Of a stretch of DNA of 64,000 nucleotides, positions 1 to 8,902 are shown piece by piece. Numbering within the stretch: position 1 is the stretch's first letter; every line of letters begins with the position of its first letter. The notes under the pieces were generated by a model. That model searched no databases, was not told the DNA's origin, and saw only the letters and a list, made by a program, of their open reading frames with translations. The stretch is from NCBI GenBank assembly GCA_031292565.1, contig JARLGW010000001.1, forward strand, positions 434,001 through 498,000, in the 5' to 3' direction. This stretch comes from Paludibacteraceae bacterium. GTDB lineage: Bacteria > Bacteroidota > Bacteroidia > Bacteroidales > Paludibacteraceae. A program made the position numbers and the translations under genes.

Positions 1-875
1 ACGAACTTGCAAAAAAATGTGTAGGCGTGTTGCGCACCAAATATGTAGGTGTTGACCATATTATATATGGCGGTTACAGGATGGGGCTCTATTATTTGGA
101 AACAGGAGCATCTATGCGTGGATCTAAAGTGGTTTACGACAGGCAACACTCGGCGTTTGCCGAAATTAAACCGGGTATGATAAACTGGGAAGCTATTTTT
201 GAAGATGCAGGGTGGTTTCACTGGTCGGGCATCACTCCCGCCCTATCGCAGAATGCGGCGGATGCTTGCTTGGAAGCTATCAAGATTGCGCATAAAATGG
301 GATTAACTATTTCGTGCGACATCAACAACCGATTTTCTTTGTGGAAATATGGTAAAACTATCCAAGAGATACTACCGGAGATGATTAAATATTGCGATGT
401 GATTCTAGCTAGTAAGCAAGATATGGCTACCATATTTGATATTCATCCTTTAAAAGAGGACTTGGAAAACACAATACACACAGAGAGTAAAGATGTTGCG
501 GAATACGAGTCGGTATGCAAACAGTTTATTAAGCAATACCCTAAAGCATCAAAGATTTTTACCACTTTTAGGGACTCTATTAGTGCTAGTCATAATAAAT
601 TAAACGCCGTATTGGTTAATCGTGAGCAGCTATTCAAAGGGCCTCTTTATGACATACCGGATATTATTGACCGCGTAGGTGCCGGCGATTCTTTTATGGG
701 GGGTATGATTTATGGGTTGTTAAACTTCAACGACCAAAAGGCTATCAATTTTGCAGAAACAGCGTCCTTCTTAAAGCATACTATTTATGGTGACTTCAAC
801 CGTGTTACACTTCAAGAGATTGAAGATGTAATGAATGGCATAATACCGGCTGATATTACTTATTGTGGCTCGTAA
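1..875 (+). CDS. kdgK: 2-keto-3-deoxygluconate kinase (PfkB family), 5' end cut by window
   Basis: This is a sugar kinase of the PfkB/ribokinase family that would phosphorylate 2-keto-3-deoxygluconate (KDG) to KDG-6-phosphate, the last step before aldol cleavage in uronate/pectin breakdown. The frame is open to the window edge: codons from base 3 read ELAKKCVGV before the first GTG at 27, so the true start lies outside. About 290 residues of a usual ~340 are present. The C-terminal PfkB signature DRVGAGDSFMGG is visible near the end, with the catalytic Asp in GAGD. The motif GGYRMGLYYLETGASMRGSK resembles Bacteroidota KDG kinases. It converges on the polysaccharide export operon, with the two stops only 3 nt apart. 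Substrate assignment is inference from family resemblance, supported by kduI and kduD in the same window. Confidence 0.8.
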   Translation, partial: ELAKKCVGVLRTKYVGVDHIIYGGYRMGLYYLETGASMRGSKVVYDRQHSAFAEIKPGMINWEAIFEDAGWFHWSGITPALSQNAADACLEAIKIAHKMGLTISCDINNRFSLWKYGKTIQEILPEMIKYCDVILASKQDMATIFDIHPLKEDLENTIHTESKDVAEYESVCKQFIKQYPKASKIFTTFRDSISASHNKLNAVLVNREQLFKGPLYDIPDIIDRVGAGDSFMGGMIYGLLNFNDQKAINFAETASFLKHTIYGDFNRVTLQEIEDVMNGIIPADITYCGS

Positions 876-878
876 TTA

Positions 879-2165
879 TTACAAGCGGGCATCTACTAGA
901 TTTCTATCTACAATATTCTTGGCGTCATAAATAATGGCGCCTTGATTTTTGTATTTAGCAAAGTCAAATGTTTTAAATTGCTGGTGTGCTACAGCTACTA
1001 CAATTGCATTGTACGCTTTATTTGGATCTACTGTTGATATAATGTCGATACCATATTCTTTTTTTACTTCGGCCGCATCAACCCAAGGGTCGTACACATC
1101 TATTTGCAACCCAAACTCTTTAAGCTCCTTATAAATATCCACAACTTTTGTATTACGGATGTCGGGACAATTTTCTTTAAAAGTAATACCGAGAATCAAG
1201 GCTTTTGCACCTTTTATTACATCACCTTTTTTTATCATTAATTTCACTGCTTTATTTGCAATGTGTTCGGCAATACTATTGTTTACCCTACGGCCTGATG
1301 AAATAACTTCGGGGTGATAACCAAGGGCTTTTGCCTTATGAACCAAATAATAAGGATCAACACCTATGCAATGCCCACCGACCAAGCCTGGACGGTATTT
1401 CAAAAAATTCCATTTGGAACCGGCGGCATCAATTACATCATTGGTATCAATACCCATTCTGTCAAAAATCAAGGCCAATTCGTTCATAAAAGAAATATTG
1501 ACATCCCGTTGCGAATTTTCTATTGCCTTGGAGGCTTCGGCCACTTTGATAGAGGACGCTCTAAACGTGCCGGCATCAATAATGGAACTATATAGGGTAT
1601 CAACAAAATCGGCAATTTCAGGAGTCGATCCTGAGGTTACTTTTTTTATTTTAGTTAGTGTATTTACTTTATCTCCGGGGTTTATTCTTTCGGGAGAATA
1701 ACCACAATAAAAATCTTCATTAAACTTTAAGCCTGATGATTTTTCCAATTGAGGCATACAATCTTCTTCCGTACATCCGGGATATACGGTGGATTCATAA
1801 ATCACCACATCGCCAACAGAAAGGGCTTCTCCCACCATTTTACTAGCGGATAATAAAGGGGTTAAATCTGGATTATTAAAAGCATCAATAGGCGTTGGAA
1901 CTGTAACAATATAAACTGTTCGATCCTTTAAATCGGATTGACTTGATGAAAATGATAATCCGATATCATTACCTTTTTTCTGATTAATTACAGTTTTGAG
2001 TTCCGCCAAATTAGCTTCGAGAGTACGATCTATTCCGTTTTGTAATTCACGTACTCTATCGATATTAATATCAAACCCCAATACATCGTATTTCTTTCCA
2101 AATTCAATGGCTAAAGGAAGGCCTACATAGCCTAACCCTATAATGGCAATCTTTATATTTTTCAT
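879..2165 (-). CDS. UDP-N-acetyl-hexosamine 6-dehydrogenase, TviB/VipA/WbpO-like
   Basis: This is a nucleotide-sugar dehydrogenase (428 aa) that oxidises C6 of a UDP-HexNAc to the uronic acid with two NAD+, supplying a charged sugar for surface polysaccharide. Visible features are the N-terminal Rossmann glycine motif IGLGYVGLPLA, the active-site motif GGHCIGVDPYYLV with catalytic Cys266, and the central block ending in KWNFLKYRPG. These match the Vi-antigen TviB / WbpO (UDP-GlcNAc/GalNAc dehydrogenase) branch better than Ugd. It is the last gene of a four-gene minus-strand operon, 30 nt after the Wzc-like kinase. The exact sugar (GlcNAc, GalNAc or ManNAc) cannot be settled from sequence alone. 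Confidence 0.85.
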   Translation of the reverse strand: MKNIKIAIIGLGYVGLPLAIEFGKKYDVLGFDINIDRVRELQNGIDRTLEANLAELKTVINQKKGNDIGLSFSSSQSDLKDRTVYIVTVPTPIDAFNNPDLTPLLSASKMVGEALSVGDVVIYESTVYPGCTEEDCMPQLEKSSGLKFNEDFYCGYSPERINPGDKVNTLTKIKKVTSGSTPEIADFVDTLYSSIIDAGTFRASSIKVAEASKAIENSQRDVNISFMNELALIFDRMGIDTNDVIDAAGSKWNFLKYRPGLVGGHCIGVDPYYLVHKAKALGYHPEVISSGRRVNNSIAEHIANKAVKLMIKKGDVIKGAKALILGITFKENCPDIRNTKVVDIYKELKEFGLQIDVYDPWVDAAEVKKEYGIDIISTVDPNKAYNAIVVAVAHQQFKTFDFAKYKNQGAIIYDAKNIVDRNLVDARL

Positions 2166-2195
2166 AATCTAAAAAGCAACGGTAAACCTAAAATT

Positions 2196-4622
2196 CTATT
2201 TTTTGTTTTTTGGAACTTCGATTTCATCTTCTGCCTGATCGAAATATTCCTTTGCATAAGTATGATATTCATCCTTCTTCATATAATACGACCGTCGTCC
2301 ATATTCATGGTAACTAGAATAACTTGCTTTTTTCTCGTCAACATCATTAAGTACGATATAAAGATTAGGCGTTTTATCTGATTTTACTTGTTGTAGAATA
2401 CTCTTAAAGAATAATTTATTAGTTTTTTCACTTCTGACTAAGAACATGTTGGCATCTACCCAGTACATAAGAGCATAAGCATCTGCCACCAAACCGATTG
2501 GAGAGGTATCTATTATCACATGGTCGTACATGCTACATAGTTGATTATACAAGTCTTTAAGCTTTTCCGACCGGATTAACTCACCTGGGTTCGGAGGAAT
2601 AGATCCTCCGGGAATAATATCAAATTTATATTTTGTATTCTTAATTATTAAATCGTCTAACTCCACTTGTCCGATCAAATAATTGGATATGCCTTTTTTA
2701 TTATCCACGCTTATACCCAATCGATTTGCAATACTTGGTTTACGTAAATCCAAATCAATCAAAACTGTTTTTCTCCCCGTTAAAGCATACATTGCTGCCA
2801 TATTCATAGAATAAGCGGTTTTACCATCGCCGGATTCGGTAGAGGTGACTAATATACTGGTAGGAAACTGCCGCTGTACAACAAATTCAATACGCGTTCG
2901 GATAACCCGATAGGATTCGGCCAAACCTGACCGAGGACTCTTTTGAACCGGCACGGGATCTTTTGTATTTGTATGCCTGATGGCTCCCAAATATGGATAT
3001 GGCGAATAACGTTCAATATCCTTTTTATCTATTATCTTGTTGTTTAGAAGCTCTTTAATTATAACAAAAAAGAATGGAAGTAGAATGCCTATGATTAAAT
3101 ATAACAAACGGGTTTTTTGTTTTACCCCTCCATTTGTAATGGACATGATTCGAGCTTTTTCTAATATCACATTATCGGCAGAGTTGGATGCTTTCTGAAT
3201 TTGTGATTCTGCTCTTTTTTGCAACAGGAAGGTATAATAATCATCATGTATTTTAAATCTTCTCTGATAATTACTTAATTGACTTTCTTGATTTGGTAAT
3301 TGTGCAATTCTCTTTCCAACTTCCTGATTCTTAGATCTTAGGTCATTCTTTTCTATATCCAATGTAGCTCTCATACTACGCAATACTTCCAATAAAGAGG
3401 CTTTAGCAACAACTAAATCTTCATTATACTTTGCATAAAAAGGGTTTTTGGAGCCAACATCTTTTTTCTTAATTTGAAGCTCGTTGTAATCCGTCACTAA
3501 TTTCACCAGTGCTGGGTCAGTAATTCCCATTGAAGTTGGTACTGCAACAACTTCATTCTGAATATTTTTTCTTAAATAATTTGTCAAATAATTAAAATAG
3601 GCTTCCTTTAATTTAAACACCGAATTATCTGTTTCCACTTTTCTTGAATCGCCCAATAGCTGAGATGTATAGCTTTCTACATCAACAATTTGATTGTTTA
3701 CCCTGTACGATTTAAGTCTCCCTTCTGAAATAGAAATTGAATCTGAAATACTAGCAAGTTGAGCCTCAATAAAATCGATAGTTTTATTAGCTACCTCATT
3801 CTTCTTCGCTAAGTTTTCTTCAATAAAAGTTTCGGCTAGGGTATTTATAAAATCAATATCTCTATCGGCAACACTTCCAGTCAATGAAACAGAAACTACA
3901 GAAGCTCCTTGCATAACAAAATCAAATGCAAGCCTGCTACTATAGGAATCTACTAATTCATCCTCCGACTTAAATTGAAAATAGAATTTAAAGCCTGGTC
4001 GGTAAATATCTGTTCTGTTTATATTTAAAGAAAACAGTGAATTTCTTAACGATACACCATATTTACCTTTAACAAAATATTCCTTTTTATTCCGTTTCCA
4101 TAAGATGGTATATCCGCCACCACCTTCATCAACAATTGTATATTCCATACCATAAGCTTCGGGTGAAATATAGTTCTGTGTTATTGTAACAGGGGCTATT
4201 TTATACAGATCGTTAATCTTAAACCGCCCTCTGGTATAGCAATCTACTGTTAATGGTAATTTTTTAACTACTTTACGAACAAGATCGTAGGAACCAAACA
4301 TAATAATCTGGTTGTTTACATTCCGATACCCTGGTTGAACGCCAAACCCTTGCATCAAGTTCTGACTTCCGCTATTGTACATCATAGCAGCCCGCCCTTC
4401 ATCAATCATTACCTGTGCACTAGTTTTATATTCCGGCTGCCACTTACGATTTTGAAGATATGTAAAAATTAATGCTCCTGCTATAAAAATCACAAACAAA
4501 TACCAATATCTAACAAACTTCATTACCCACAACATAATGTCGAATGAAGAATTATCATCATCCGGCTCTTGATTGATATGTGGATTATTATAAATATCGC
4601 TAGTTTTGTTATATTGTTCCAT
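2196..4622 (-). CDS. Wzc-like polysaccharide co-polymerase / bacterial tyrosine kinase
   Basis: This is an inner-membrane polysaccharide co-polymerase fused to a cytoplasmic BY-kinase (808 aa), controlling chain length and export of capsule or exopolysaccharide. Order of parts: short N-terminal tail, membrane segment at about 38-57, long periplasmic Wzz/GNVR-type coiled domain, second membrane segment at about 502-523 followed by KELLNNK, then the kinase. The kinase has Walker A (TSTESGDGKT, Lys near 598), Walker A' (VLIDLDLRKP, near 620) and Walker B (HVIIDTSP, near 700). The C-terminus has a tyrosine cluster (YSSYHEYGRRSYYM and further Tyr residues), the usual autophosphorylation tail. It starts 3 nt after the stop of the second Wza-like gene, so translational coupling is likely. 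Confidence 0.92.
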   Translation of the reverse strand: MEQYNKTSDIYNNPHINQEPDDDNSSFDIMLWVMKFVRYWYLFVIFIAGALIFTYLQNRKWQPEYKTSAQVMIDEGRAAMMYNSGSQNLMQGFGVQPGYRNVNNQIIMFGSYDLVRKVVKKLPLTVDCYTRGRFKINDLYKIAPVTITQNYISPEAYGMEYTIVDEGGGGYTILWKRNKKEYFVKGKYGVSLRNSLFSLNINRTDIYRPGFKFYFQFKSEDELVDSYSSRLAFDFVMQGASVVSVSLTGSVADRDIDFINTLAETFIEENLAKKNEVANKTIDFIEAQLASISDSISISEGRLKSYRVNNQIVDVESYTSQLLGDSRKVETDNSVFKLKEAYFNYLTNYLRKNIQNEVVAVPTSMGITDPALVKLVTDYNELQIKKKDVGSKNPFYAKYNEDLVVAKASLLEVLRSMRATLDIEKNDLRSKNQEVGKRIAQLPNQESQLSNYQRRFKIHDDYYTFLLQKRAESQIQKASNSADNVILEKARIMSITNGGVKQKTRLLYLIIGILLPFFFVIIKELLNNKIIDKKDIERYSPYPYLGAIRHTNTKDPVPVQKSPRSGLAESYRVIRTRIEFVVQRQFPTSILVTSTESGDGKTAYSMNMAAMYALTGRKTVLIDLDLRKPSIANRLGISVDNKKGISNYLIGQVELDDLIIKNTKYKFDIIPGGSIPPNPGELIRSEKLKDLYNQLCSMYDHVIIDTSPIGLVADAYALMYWVDANMFLVRSEKTNKLFFKSILQQVKSDKTPNLYIVLNDVDEKKASYSSYHEYGRRSYYMKKDEYHTYAKEYFDQAEDEIEVPKNKK

Positions 4623-4625
4623 AAG

Positions 4626-5372
4626 CTATTTTGAATATTGTATTACTAATAAAATGAAACTTAAAGAAGAGGTTACTACACCCAAAAAAGTAGAAAAAGA
4701 GGTTATCTTGAAAAAACTTCCCTTGGTAAGTTCCACGTAAATAATGTCGTTAGGCTGAACATAATAATATTCAGAATCAATAATTGATTTAGATCGTAAA
4801 TCGAATTTTATAATCTTCTCTACACCATCTACTTTTCGAATGATTTTCACTTGTTTTCTGTCAGCAGGCACACCTAAATCACCACCTAAAGCAATCGCCT
4901 CAAAAATAGTCATTTTATCTTTGTAAACCGGAAATTGTCCTTTGGCATTAGACTCTCCGATCATATAAAAGTACTTATTCACCACCGAAACTTTAACAGC
5001 TAACTTTTCTTTAATATAATCTTGCAACCTGGTTTCTATTTCATGGGTTGCTTCTCTTTCTGTCAGTCCCTCCACTTTTATTTTACGAATAAAAGGTATA
5101 TCTATTGTTCCATCGCCGAATACTCTAAATGTAGATTGGGTATTGTTACCCTGCGCCCCACCATTAAGAAAAATTCCTGATATTTCAGGGTTCATAGAAA
5201 GAACGCGAATACTTAATTCATCGTCAGGTCTTATCCTATAATCAGTAAATTCCCCCTTCGGATAAGAAGCCTTTGTATCCTGCAAATATGTTGTATCCTT
5301 GGTTGTTACACAAGAAACTACAAAAATTGACAGGATGGCAACTAGCAAATATTTGATTTGATTTATATACAT
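4626..5372 (-). CDS. Polysaccharide export outer-membrane lipoprotein, Wza-like (second copy)
   Basis: This is a Poly_export/SLBB-family lipoprotein (248 aa), the outer-membrane channel partner of the Wzc-like protein downstream. The N-terminus is a lipoprotein signal, with the lipobox ending IFVVSC and Cys21 as acylation site. It is followed by the Poly_export domain (YRIRPDDELSIRVLSMNPE), an SLBB-like segment (FYMIGESNAKGQFPVYK) and the terminal motif YYYVQPNDIIYVEL. A hydrophobic segment near the C-terminus (TSFSTFLGVVTSSLSFILLV) is typical of the short Bacteroidota members. It is a tandem paralogue of the gene at 5385-6158, lying 12 nt after it. Confidence 0.88.
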   Translation of the reverse strand: MYINQIKYLLVAILSIFVVSCVTTKDTTYLQDTKASYPKGEFTDYRIRPDDELSIRVLSMNPEISGIFLNGGAQGNNTQSTFRVFGDGTIDIPFIRKIKVEGLTEREATHEIETRLQDYIKEKLAVKVSVVNKYFYMIGESNAKGQFPVYKDKMTIFEAIALGGDLGVPADRKQVKIIRKVDGVEKIIKFDLRSKSIIDSEYYYVQPNDIIYVELTKGSFFKITSFSTFLGVVTSSLSFILLVIQYSK

Positions 5373-5384
5373 AAATACTTATTC

Positions 5385-6158
5385 CTATTTCAATACAAGG
5401 TGATATAATAAATAGCCAAATGACAATGTAGTTGATACCGTTGTAATAACGGAACTAAAGGTTTCAAATCCAAAAAATTGACCCTTAAATGCTTGTACAT
5501 ATATTACATCATTAGGTCTTATATAATAATACTCGGAATTAATTATATCTTTACTTCTTACATCAAACGATTTTACCAAAGTACCATTTTCGGTTGGCCT
5601 TAACACGTGAATTTTAGCCCTATCCGAAAACGATTTCAAATCGCCGGATATAGCTAATGCCTGAAAAACAGTTAGTTTTTCTTTTGTAATTGGAAATCGT
5701 CCTGAAGCAGCAACACCTACTACGGTAAAAAAACTGTTTGCCAATCGGAGATCTACATCACAATCTGGGATTATAACTTTCAATTTAGATAAAACCGAAT
5801 CTTTTGCTTCTCTTGCTGTTTGCCCTGCAATTTTAATAGAGCCGATAAAAGGAAAATCAATTTTCCCATCAGAAAAAATAGTATAGGCATTAAGATCAAC
5901 TGATGAAGACGACGATGCTGAAGATTCTGCAAAATTTGAATTGCTTCCTGAAAATAATTTTTTAGAGTCCTCATTTAAAGTTGATACATTGATATAAACT
6001 TGATCACCAACTTCAAGCTTGTAATCATCAACCGTGTTTACCTGATTATATGAAGGGATGCCACCACCAGGTGTCTGCAAATAGTTTACACGCTTAGGAG
6101 TTACGCAGGAAGACACCGCAAGTACAACAATAAATACTTTGACCAGATTTTTTACCAT
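5385..6158 (-). CDS. Polysaccharide export outer-membrane lipoprotein, Wza-like (first copy)
   Basis: This is the first gene of the export operon (257 aa), a Poly_export/SLBB lipoprotein that should form the outer-membrane polysaccharide exit channel. The signal peptide ends in the lipobox LAVSSC (Cys18). The mature protein begins VTPKRVNYLQTPGGG and then YKLEVGDQVYINVSTLNED (Poly_export). It carries a serine-rich insert (SSASSSSSVDL) absent from its neighbour, the segment FFTVVGVAASGRFPITK, and the terminal motif YYYIRPNDVIYVQ. The same architecture in the adjacent gene points to a tandem duplication with divergence. It is transcribed divergently from prs. Confidence 0.88.
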   Translation of the reverse strand: MVKNLVKVFIVVLAVSSCVTPKRVNYLQTPGGGIPSYNQVNTVDDYKLEVGDQVYINVSTLNEDSKKLFSGSNSNFAESSASSSSSVDLNAYTIFSDGKIDFPFIGSIKIAGQTAREAKDSVLSKLKVIIPDCDVDLRLANSFFTVVGVAASGRFPITKEKLTVFQALAISGDLKSFSDRAKIHVLRPTENGTLVKSFDVRSKDIINSEYYYIRPNDVIYVQAFKGQFFGFETFSSVITTVSTTLSFGYLLYHLVLK

Positions 6159-6222
6159 AAAAATGCGTGAAAATTTCGGAATTTATTGCAGTTATCACTT
6201 TTGTTCAAATGATAAAGGAATG

Positions 6223-6230
6223 CAAATATA
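6223..6230 (-). promoter_or_regulatory. Possible -7 box for the polysaccharide export operon
   Basis: CAAATATA on the plus strand reads TATATTTG on the minus strand, matching the Bacteroidota TAnnTTTG -7 element, 65 nt upstream of the first Wza-like start. No TTTG-type -33 box is seen at the expected 19-21 nt, so the call is tentative. Confidence 0.4.
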
Positions 6231-6349
6231 CTCCTTTTTATCTGTTTTAATAAAAAAGGTAAAAAAGATTTAATCCGAAAACAAACAAATCATTTCTCTT
6301 CTGCGAAAAATAGAATAGCCTTATTTTTATTTCAAATTTTCTCTCTCTT

Positions 6350-6382
6350 TTTGTAATCAAAACATAATATGTTTTACCTTTG
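6350..6382 (+). promoter_or_regulatory. prs promoter (-33 TTTG, -7 TACCTTTG)
   Basis: TTTG at 6350-6353 and TACCTTTG at 6375-6382 are separated by 21 nt, fitting the Bacteroidota sigma-ABfr promoter consensus. The prs ATG follows 43 nt downstream. Confidence 0.72.
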
Positions 6383-6425
6383 CAGCGACTTTTCCCAAAA
6401 ACGAATAAATTAATCAAAAATCAAA

Positions 6426-7367
6426 ATGATTAAAGACGCACCCATTAAGGTCTTTTCAGGTACAAATACCCGATATTTAGCGGAAAATATTTGTAAGAGC
6501 TTACATTGTGAACTTGGCAAAATGAACATTCAACACTTTGCTGATGGTGAATTTGCAGTATCTTACGAGGAATCTATCCGTGGATCCTATGTTTATTTAG
6601 TTCAATCCACGTTCCCGAATTCCGATAATTTAATGGAATTACTCCTGATGATTGACGCGGCAAAAAGAGCTTCTGCCTACAAAATTATTGCCGTTATTCC
6701 TTACTTCGGTTGGGCTCGTCAGGACAGAAAAGACAAACCTCGTGTTTCCATTGGTGCCAAGCTTATAGCCGATTTACTAAGCGTAGCCGGCATTGACCGA
6801 CTTATTACGATGGATCTGCATGCCGACCAAATTCAAGGTTTCTTCGACGTTCCCGTAGATCATTTGTACGCCTCTACTATTTTCGTAGAACACATTAAAA
6901 GAAATTTCAACTTAGATAATTTAATCATTGCTTCGCCCGACGTGGGAGGTTCCAAACGTGCAGGTTCATACTCCAAATACCTGGGGTTGCCACTCGTACT
7001 TTGCCACAAAACAAGAGAAAAAGCCAACGTGGTGAGCGAAATAAAAGTAATCGGTGATGTAGCCGGAAAAGACGTGTTGATTGTAGATGACATGGTGGAC
7101 ACCGCCGGAACTTTAACCAAAGCCGCCGATGTGATGAAAACTGCCGGCGCAAAATCAGTTCGTGCCTTAGTAAGCCACGCCATGATGTCCGACCCGGCTA
7201 GCGAACGAGTTGAAAAATCAGGTTTAACCGAACTACTGACAACAGATTCCATCCCTTACGCCAAAGGATGTGAAAAAGTAAAAGTACTTACTATTGCCGA
7301 TTTGTTTGCCGACTCCATCCGTCGTGTGTACGAAAACGAATCAATCAGCTCACTGTACATTATCTAA
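6426..7367 (+). CDS. prs: Ribose-phosphate pyrophosphokinase (PRPP synthetase)
   Basis: This enzyme makes phosphoribosyl pyrophosphate from ribose 5-phosphate and ATP for nucleotide, His and Trp synthesis (313 aa, normal length). Hallmarks are RQDRKDKPRVSIGAKLIADLL (ATP/R5P region), DLHADQIQGFFDVPVDHLYA (pyrophosphate region) and the PRPP-binding loop DVLIVDDMVDTAGTL. It has its own recognisable promoter upstream. Its stop overlaps the end of the convergent radical SAM gene by 8 nt, and a strong terminator hairpin lies about 45 nt beyond the stop, inside that gene. Confidence 0.96.
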   Translation: MIKDAPIKVFSGTNTRYLAENICKSLHCELGKMNIQHFADGEFAVSYEESIRGSYVYLVQSTFPNSDNLMELLLMIDAAKRASAYKIIAVIPYFGWARQDRKDKPRVSIGAKLIADLLSVAGIDRLITMDLHADQIQGFFDVPVDHLYASTIFVEHIKRNFNLDNLIIASPDVGGSKRAGSYSKYLGLPLVLCHKTREKANVVSEIKVIGDVAGKDVLIVDDMVDTAGTLTKAADVMKTAGAKSVRALVSHAMMSDPASERVEKSGLTELLTTDSIPYAKGCEKVKVLTIADLFADSIRRVYENESISSLYII

Positions 7368-8202
7368 ATCCACAGACTCTACAAAAGTTTTCAATAGCCA
7401 CTTTGTTGGCAAAGCCCTCCTTTATCAGGAGGGCTTTTTTTGTATGTAATACCTCCCGTAAGTCATCCGTGAAAATATTGCCCAAACGCAAATGCGCATC
7501 CGCGTCAATGCAGCAAGGCACAATCGTGCCGTCGGACAGGATGGCGATGTGGTCTTTCAACGCGTAGCAGGTTTTAGCATCGGTCTCGGAAGGAGTAGCC
7601 TCCGTATCCGGCCAATCAAAACGTGCAGCCGACTGCAAATAGATATGCTTGCGGAGATGAATACCCTTCAAAAAATTCTCTTTTGAAAAAACAGACATGT
7701 CCAAATCCAACTCTTTGGCAAGCAAACTTAAACAACGCTGATTAAATTCGCTCAACGTATCGTCCACCCTATTCCATAGCCGAAGATTTATATACGTGGT
7801 ATCAGCCACACTGTGGGCAAACTGAAGCGTGCCACGGATAAATTCGGGCAACGATTCGGGCGGAATATTCTCCTCCAAATCGTGCAGCGAAACGTTAATC
7901 TGCCGTGGCGGATATTTCTGCAACACCCCCTGTTGCTTGCTTACAAGCGAACCATTTGTAGTGATGTTCACCTGAAAGCCCTGCTGGTTAGCGATGCGTA
8001 AAATCTCTTCCAACTGCGGATGCAGCAACGGCTCCCCCATCACATGCAGGTAAATATAAGCCGTGAATGGCTTTATCTTTTCGCATATAAAACGGAACTC
8101 CTCTACTGTCAATGCCCGCTTCGCTCGCTTGGACGGGTAACAGAAGCTGCAATTAAAATTGCAGGCATTCGTTATTTCTATATATATTTTCTTGAATTTC
8201 AT
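7360..8202 (-). CDS. Radical SAM/SPASM-type protein
   Basis: This is a radical SAM protein of 280 aa. The N-terminus carries the CNFNCSFC cluster motif (Cys14, Cys18, Cys21) that binds the SAM-cleaving 4Fe-4S cluster, followed by the GEPLLHP motif and ITTNGSL. The C-terminal part has a SPASM-like auxiliary cluster region: CYALKDHIAILSDGTIVPCC, LGNIFTDDL, and the terminal NFCRVCGF. The substrate is unknown; members of this group are annotated only as radical SAM/SPASM proteins. No peptide-precursor gene lies beside it, so a RiPP-modifying role has no support here. It converges on prs with an 8-nt overlap and carries the prs terminator in its 3' coding part. Confidence 0.85.
   Translation of the reverse strand: MKFKKIYIEITNACNFNCSFCYPSKRAKRALTVEEFRFICEKIKPFTAYIYLHVMGEPLLHPQLEEILRIANQQGFQVNITTNGSLVSKQQGVLQKYPPRQINVSLHDLEENIPPESLPEFIRGTLQFAHSVADTTYINLRLWNRVDDTLSEFNQRCLSLLAKELDLDMSVFSKENFLKGIHLRKHIYLQSAARFDWPDTEATPSETDAKTCYALKDHIAILSDGTIVPCCIDADAHLRLGNIFTDDLREVLHTKKALLIKEGFANKVAIENFCRVCGFR
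7411..7440 (+). terminator. Intrinsic terminator of prs, inside the convergent radical SAM gene
   Basis: A perfect 10-bp stem (AAAGCCCTCC / GGAGGGCTTT, loop TTTATCA) is followed on the plus strand by a T-run to 7441. On the minus strand no T-run follows, so it should work only for prs. The stem is coding sequence of the opposing gene (KALLIKEGFA). Confidence 0.8.
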
Positions 8203-8228
8203 AAAAGCCTACAAAGATAGTAAAATGA

Positions 8229-8279
8229 ATCGGGGTTCCGACCCGTGGTAACAGATGGTGACAGGTCGCGACCTGTCAC
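8229..8279. repeat. REP-like palindromic element (copy 1)
   Basis: A perfect 22-nt palindrome (8258-8279, arms GTGACAGGTCG/CGACCTGTCAC) is preceded by a weaker imperfect one (CGGGGTTCCGACCCG, near 8231-8245). It abuts the stop of the DJ-1 gene at 8282. A near-identical hairpin is at 41866-41890, so this is a dispersed repeat family. Confidence 0.7.
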
Positions 8280-8281
8280 TA

Positions 8282-8902
8282 CTACCCCTGCATTTTCATA
8301 AACTCACAAAGCCCAAGCTTGTTAAAATTATAATACGCATCTATGTTTTCAAGCGTATCCGCGTTCAGTAAAATTAAAATCTCCTTCGTAAATTCAAGAT
8401 AGCCGGAGCCGTTGGATGTAACGATACCTCCATCGCTCACCACTTGCGCTTCAACATAACGGGCTTCGCCAGTATAATGCTCACCCGCCATCGTTTTCAA
8501 AAAATCGAGCGTGTTGCTCGTATGTCGTACCTCATTCAAAAAGCCATGCATACCCAAATATACCGATCCCATACAAATACCACCCACTACCGCTTTTCGT
8601 TCAATAGCTTTGCTTACAAGCGGTGCTAGCAATTCCACTTTTTCAGAATTCCAGCCGGTACCACCAATTAAAACCAAGGCAGCATAATCGGCAGGCATCG
8701 TATCTATATCATAGTCGGGAATCACCTGAAACCCGCCAATAGAACAAACAGGCTCTTTTGTGATTGACATCGTTTTTGCAATATATTTAAGTTCACCCGA
8801 ATTTTGCATTAAAGTAACACCACCATTCAAAGCCGCGGCTAAAAATGCACTTTCCCAGTCGGCAAATCCATCTATCAACACAAATATTACTTCTTTCTTC
8901 AT
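8282..8902 (-). CDS. DJ-1/PfpI family protein
   Basis: This is a single-domain DJ-1/PfpI (class I glutamine amidotransferase-like) protein of 206 aa. The nucleophile elbow GGICMGSVYLG places the conserved Cys at 110, and VLIGGTGWNSE is the preceding loop. Family members act as stress chaperones, glyoxalases or amidases; nothing here selects among these. There is no C-terminal DNA-binding domain, unlike the GlxA-type regulator at 25256. A -7-like box (CAAAATTA, 8940-8947, minus-strand sense TAATTTTG) lies 38 nt upstream. The 3' end abuts the palindromic element at 8229-8279. Confidence 0.8.
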   Translation of the reverse strand: MKKEVIFVLIDGFADWESAFLAAALNGGVTLMQNSGELKYIAKTMSITKEPVCSIGGFQVIPDYDIDTMPADYAALVLIGGTGWNSEKVELLAPLVSKAIERKAVVGGICMGSVYLGMHGFLNEVRHTSNTLDFLKTMAGEHYTGEARYVEAQVVSDGGIVTSNGSGYLEFTKEILILLNADTLENIDAYYNFNKLGLCEFMKMQG

